DNA of 37,055 nucleotides, taken from NCBI GenBank assembly GCA_013215605.1, contig JABSQW010000462.1, positions 1 to 37,055 on the forward strand. Reading direction: 5' to 3'. The translations under genes were made by a program, and so were the position numbers. The DNA comes from Myxococcales bacterium. GTDB lineage: Bacteria; Myxococcota_A; UBA9160; SMWR01. Below, one piece after another: positions 36,061-37,055 of this stretch. The notes under the pieces are model-generated. The model was not told where the DNA came from. It did no database searches and worked only from the letters and a program-made list of their open reading frames with translations. The first letter of the stretch is position 1; each line of letters starts with the position of its first letter.

Positions 36061-36324
36061 CTAGGAGCTGGCGTCCGCGAGAAGCCGGTCGAGCCGTCCA
36101 GCCGACTCGAGGGCGTAGAGGTCGTCGAAGCCCCCCACGTGGGTTCCACCGACGAAGATCTGGGGCACCGTGTAGCGCCCGCTGCGATCGATCATCTCCT
36201 GTCTCCGCTGCGGCTCTGCGTCGATGTCGATCTCGGTCCACTCCAGGACCTTCGACGAGAGCAGCCGTATCGCCATGACGCAGTACGGGCAGGTGTGTCT
36301 CAGGTACATCTCGATCACCGGCAC
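36061..36324 (-). CDS. grxC: glutaredoxin (GrxC-like)
   Basis: An 87-residue glutaredoxin. The active-site motif is CPYC (Cys12, Cys15) after IEMYLRHT, followed by the usual GSH-binding regions YTVPQIFVGGTHVGGFDDLYALE. GTG 36324 is chosen because it yields the family start (M-P-V-I-E-M-Y); no strong ribosome-binding site is visible, so the start is tentative. One base separates its stop from trxB. Confidence 0.93.
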   Translation of the reverse strand: MPVIEMYLRHTCPYCVMAIRLLSSKVLEWTEIDIDAEPQRRQEMIDRSGRYTVPQIFVGGTHVGGFDDLYALESAGRLDRLLADASS

Positions 36325-36374
36325 GCTGGGAATGGTACCGAGAGTTGTTGGAGCCACCAAGATGCCCGTTCCCG

Positions 36375-37055
36375 CTAGAGGGGTTCCGTAATGGGCAGGT
36401 CTTCCCACATCAGCTGAAGGAAGGTACCGATGAAGAACGACATGAAGGTCATGAGGAGCACTGCCGACGGAAACGCGTAGAACGGCCCGATTCCCAGGAT
36501 CATCGGTATCTGGCCGACGAAGGTCGGGAGCGTTTCCGAGAGCTCCTCCAGAGGCAGCGCCGCGCCGCCCTGCTGCCAGTTGCGTTCGGCCATCAGGCCG
36601 CCGATCAAGCCCGTGAGGAGAATTCCGATCCCGAGGGCCTCCAGCACGCCGAGCAGGAAGATCTGACGCGCGCGGGCGAACGCGAGCGTCGAGTCGGCGA
36701 GCTTTCGCTGCACCTCGACGTAGAGGTAGAGAAGGGTCGCGAATCCCAACAGCAGCGACACCATCCCGATCGTCACCCACGCCTCCTGAGCGAGGTACCA
36801 AACCTCATCGATGAAGAAAATCGGCAGATAGCCAACGATGATTCCCGCACCGATGCGCGGCACCGACGCGTGGAAGAACGTGAGATTCCGCTTCCAGCAG
36901 AACCGGTAGAGGAAGAACCACAGCACGGCGGCGTCAGCCACGATCATCTCCGCGGAGCACACGAAATCGAACAAGAGCGGTGCCCGCTCGTACCCGACGG
37001 ACGCCACGAAGAATGGGGCGATCAGCAGGCCGATCGCGAGCCCGTAGTTGCGCGC
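36375..37055 (-). CDS. multi-pass membrane protein, 5' end beyond the window
   Basis: At least 227 residues; the reading frame stays open to the window edge (ARNYGLAIGLLIAPFF ...), so the true start is outside. About five hydrophobic segments are visible, including LWFFLYRF, AGIIVGYLPIFFIDEVWYLA, VTIGMVSLLLGFATLLYLYV and PFYAFPSAVLLMTFMSFFIGTFLQLMW. A charged cytoplasmic loop (EVQRKLADSTLAFARARQ) separates them. I do not recognise the family. It is 50 bases ahead of grxC on the same strand and may be in the same operon. Confidence 0.75.
   Translation of the reverse strand, partial: ARNYGLAIGLLIAPFFVASVGYERAPLLFDFVCSAEMIVADAAVLWFFLYRFCWKRNLTFFHASVPRIGAGIIVGYLPIFFIDEVWYLAQEAWVTIGMVSLLLGFATLLYLYVEVQRKLADSTLAFARARQIFLLGVLEALGIGILLTGLIGGLMAERNWQQGGAALPLEELSETLPTFVGQIPMILGIGPFYAFPSAVLLMTFMSFFIGTFLQLMWEDLPITEPL

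Overview
The window is a GC-rich, gene-dense bacterial chromosome segment with almost wall-to-wall coding, many 1- to 4-base start/stop overlaps, frequent GTG/TTG starts, and no rRNA, tRNA, CRISPR array or intact transposon that I could find. Gene content and order (rho-prfA-prmC-murA-hisD-hisB; rng-rplU-rpmA-obgE-proB-nadD-rsfS-gpmI-comF; selA and a fused selD; an F420-type LLM oxidoreductase) fit a member of the former Deltaproteobacteria, perhaps Myxococcota or Binatota. That placement is inference from synteny and composition only.

Layout. 1-2394 (+): an overlapping three-gene unit with a quinone-oxidoreductase-like MDR enzyme, a multi-pass membrane protein and a small membrane-anchored partner. 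2438-18617 (-): a long leftward block. Read in the direction of transcription it runs selA, an HNH nuclease, a MinD/ParA-like ATPase, a J-like plus RodZ-type HTH protein, rluD, pgeF, then (after a 409-base leader) rho, prfA, prmC, murA, hisD, hisB, a secreted alpha/beta hydrolase, a 54-residue molybdopterin-oxidoreductase fragment and an LLM-class oxidoreductase. 18618-19087 is a 470-base divergent control region. 19088-27631 (+): the ribosome and growth cluster rng, rplU, rpmA, obgE, proB, a 31-codon micro-ORF, nadD, rsfS, gpmI, comF. 27672-30842: an HTTM-family membrane protein (-), an SDR dehydrogenase (+), a tandem 27-base repeat and an exported TPR protein (-). 31004-33948 (+): an NAD(P)/FAD oxidoreductase-SelD fusion and a DUF3332-like lipoprotein. 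34023-37055 (-): a truncated membrane protein, glutaredoxin, thioredoxin reductase and a PAS-HisKA-receiver protein.

How it works together. The two core blocks couple translation termination (prfA, prmC), ribosome assembly (rplU, rpmA, obgE, rsfS, rluD), RNA turnover (rng, rho), wall synthesis (murA), histidine and proline synthesis, NAD synthesis and glycolysis. selA and the SelD fusion indicate selenocysteine use, although selB, selC and any selenoprotein lie outside. The right end looks like a thiol-redox operon with an attached signalling protein.

The least expected items are: a micro-ORF stitched by ATGA overlaps between proB and nadD; a Fe4S4-motif remnant with its own -10 box and ribosome-binding site that overlaps the LLM gene; a histidine-kinase-like protein with an H-box and receiver but no ATPase domain; a J-like domain without HPD fused to an HTH; and a tandem 27-base REP-like repeat. 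I see no clear complete novel multi-gene system; the candidates are listed with the tests that would decide them.
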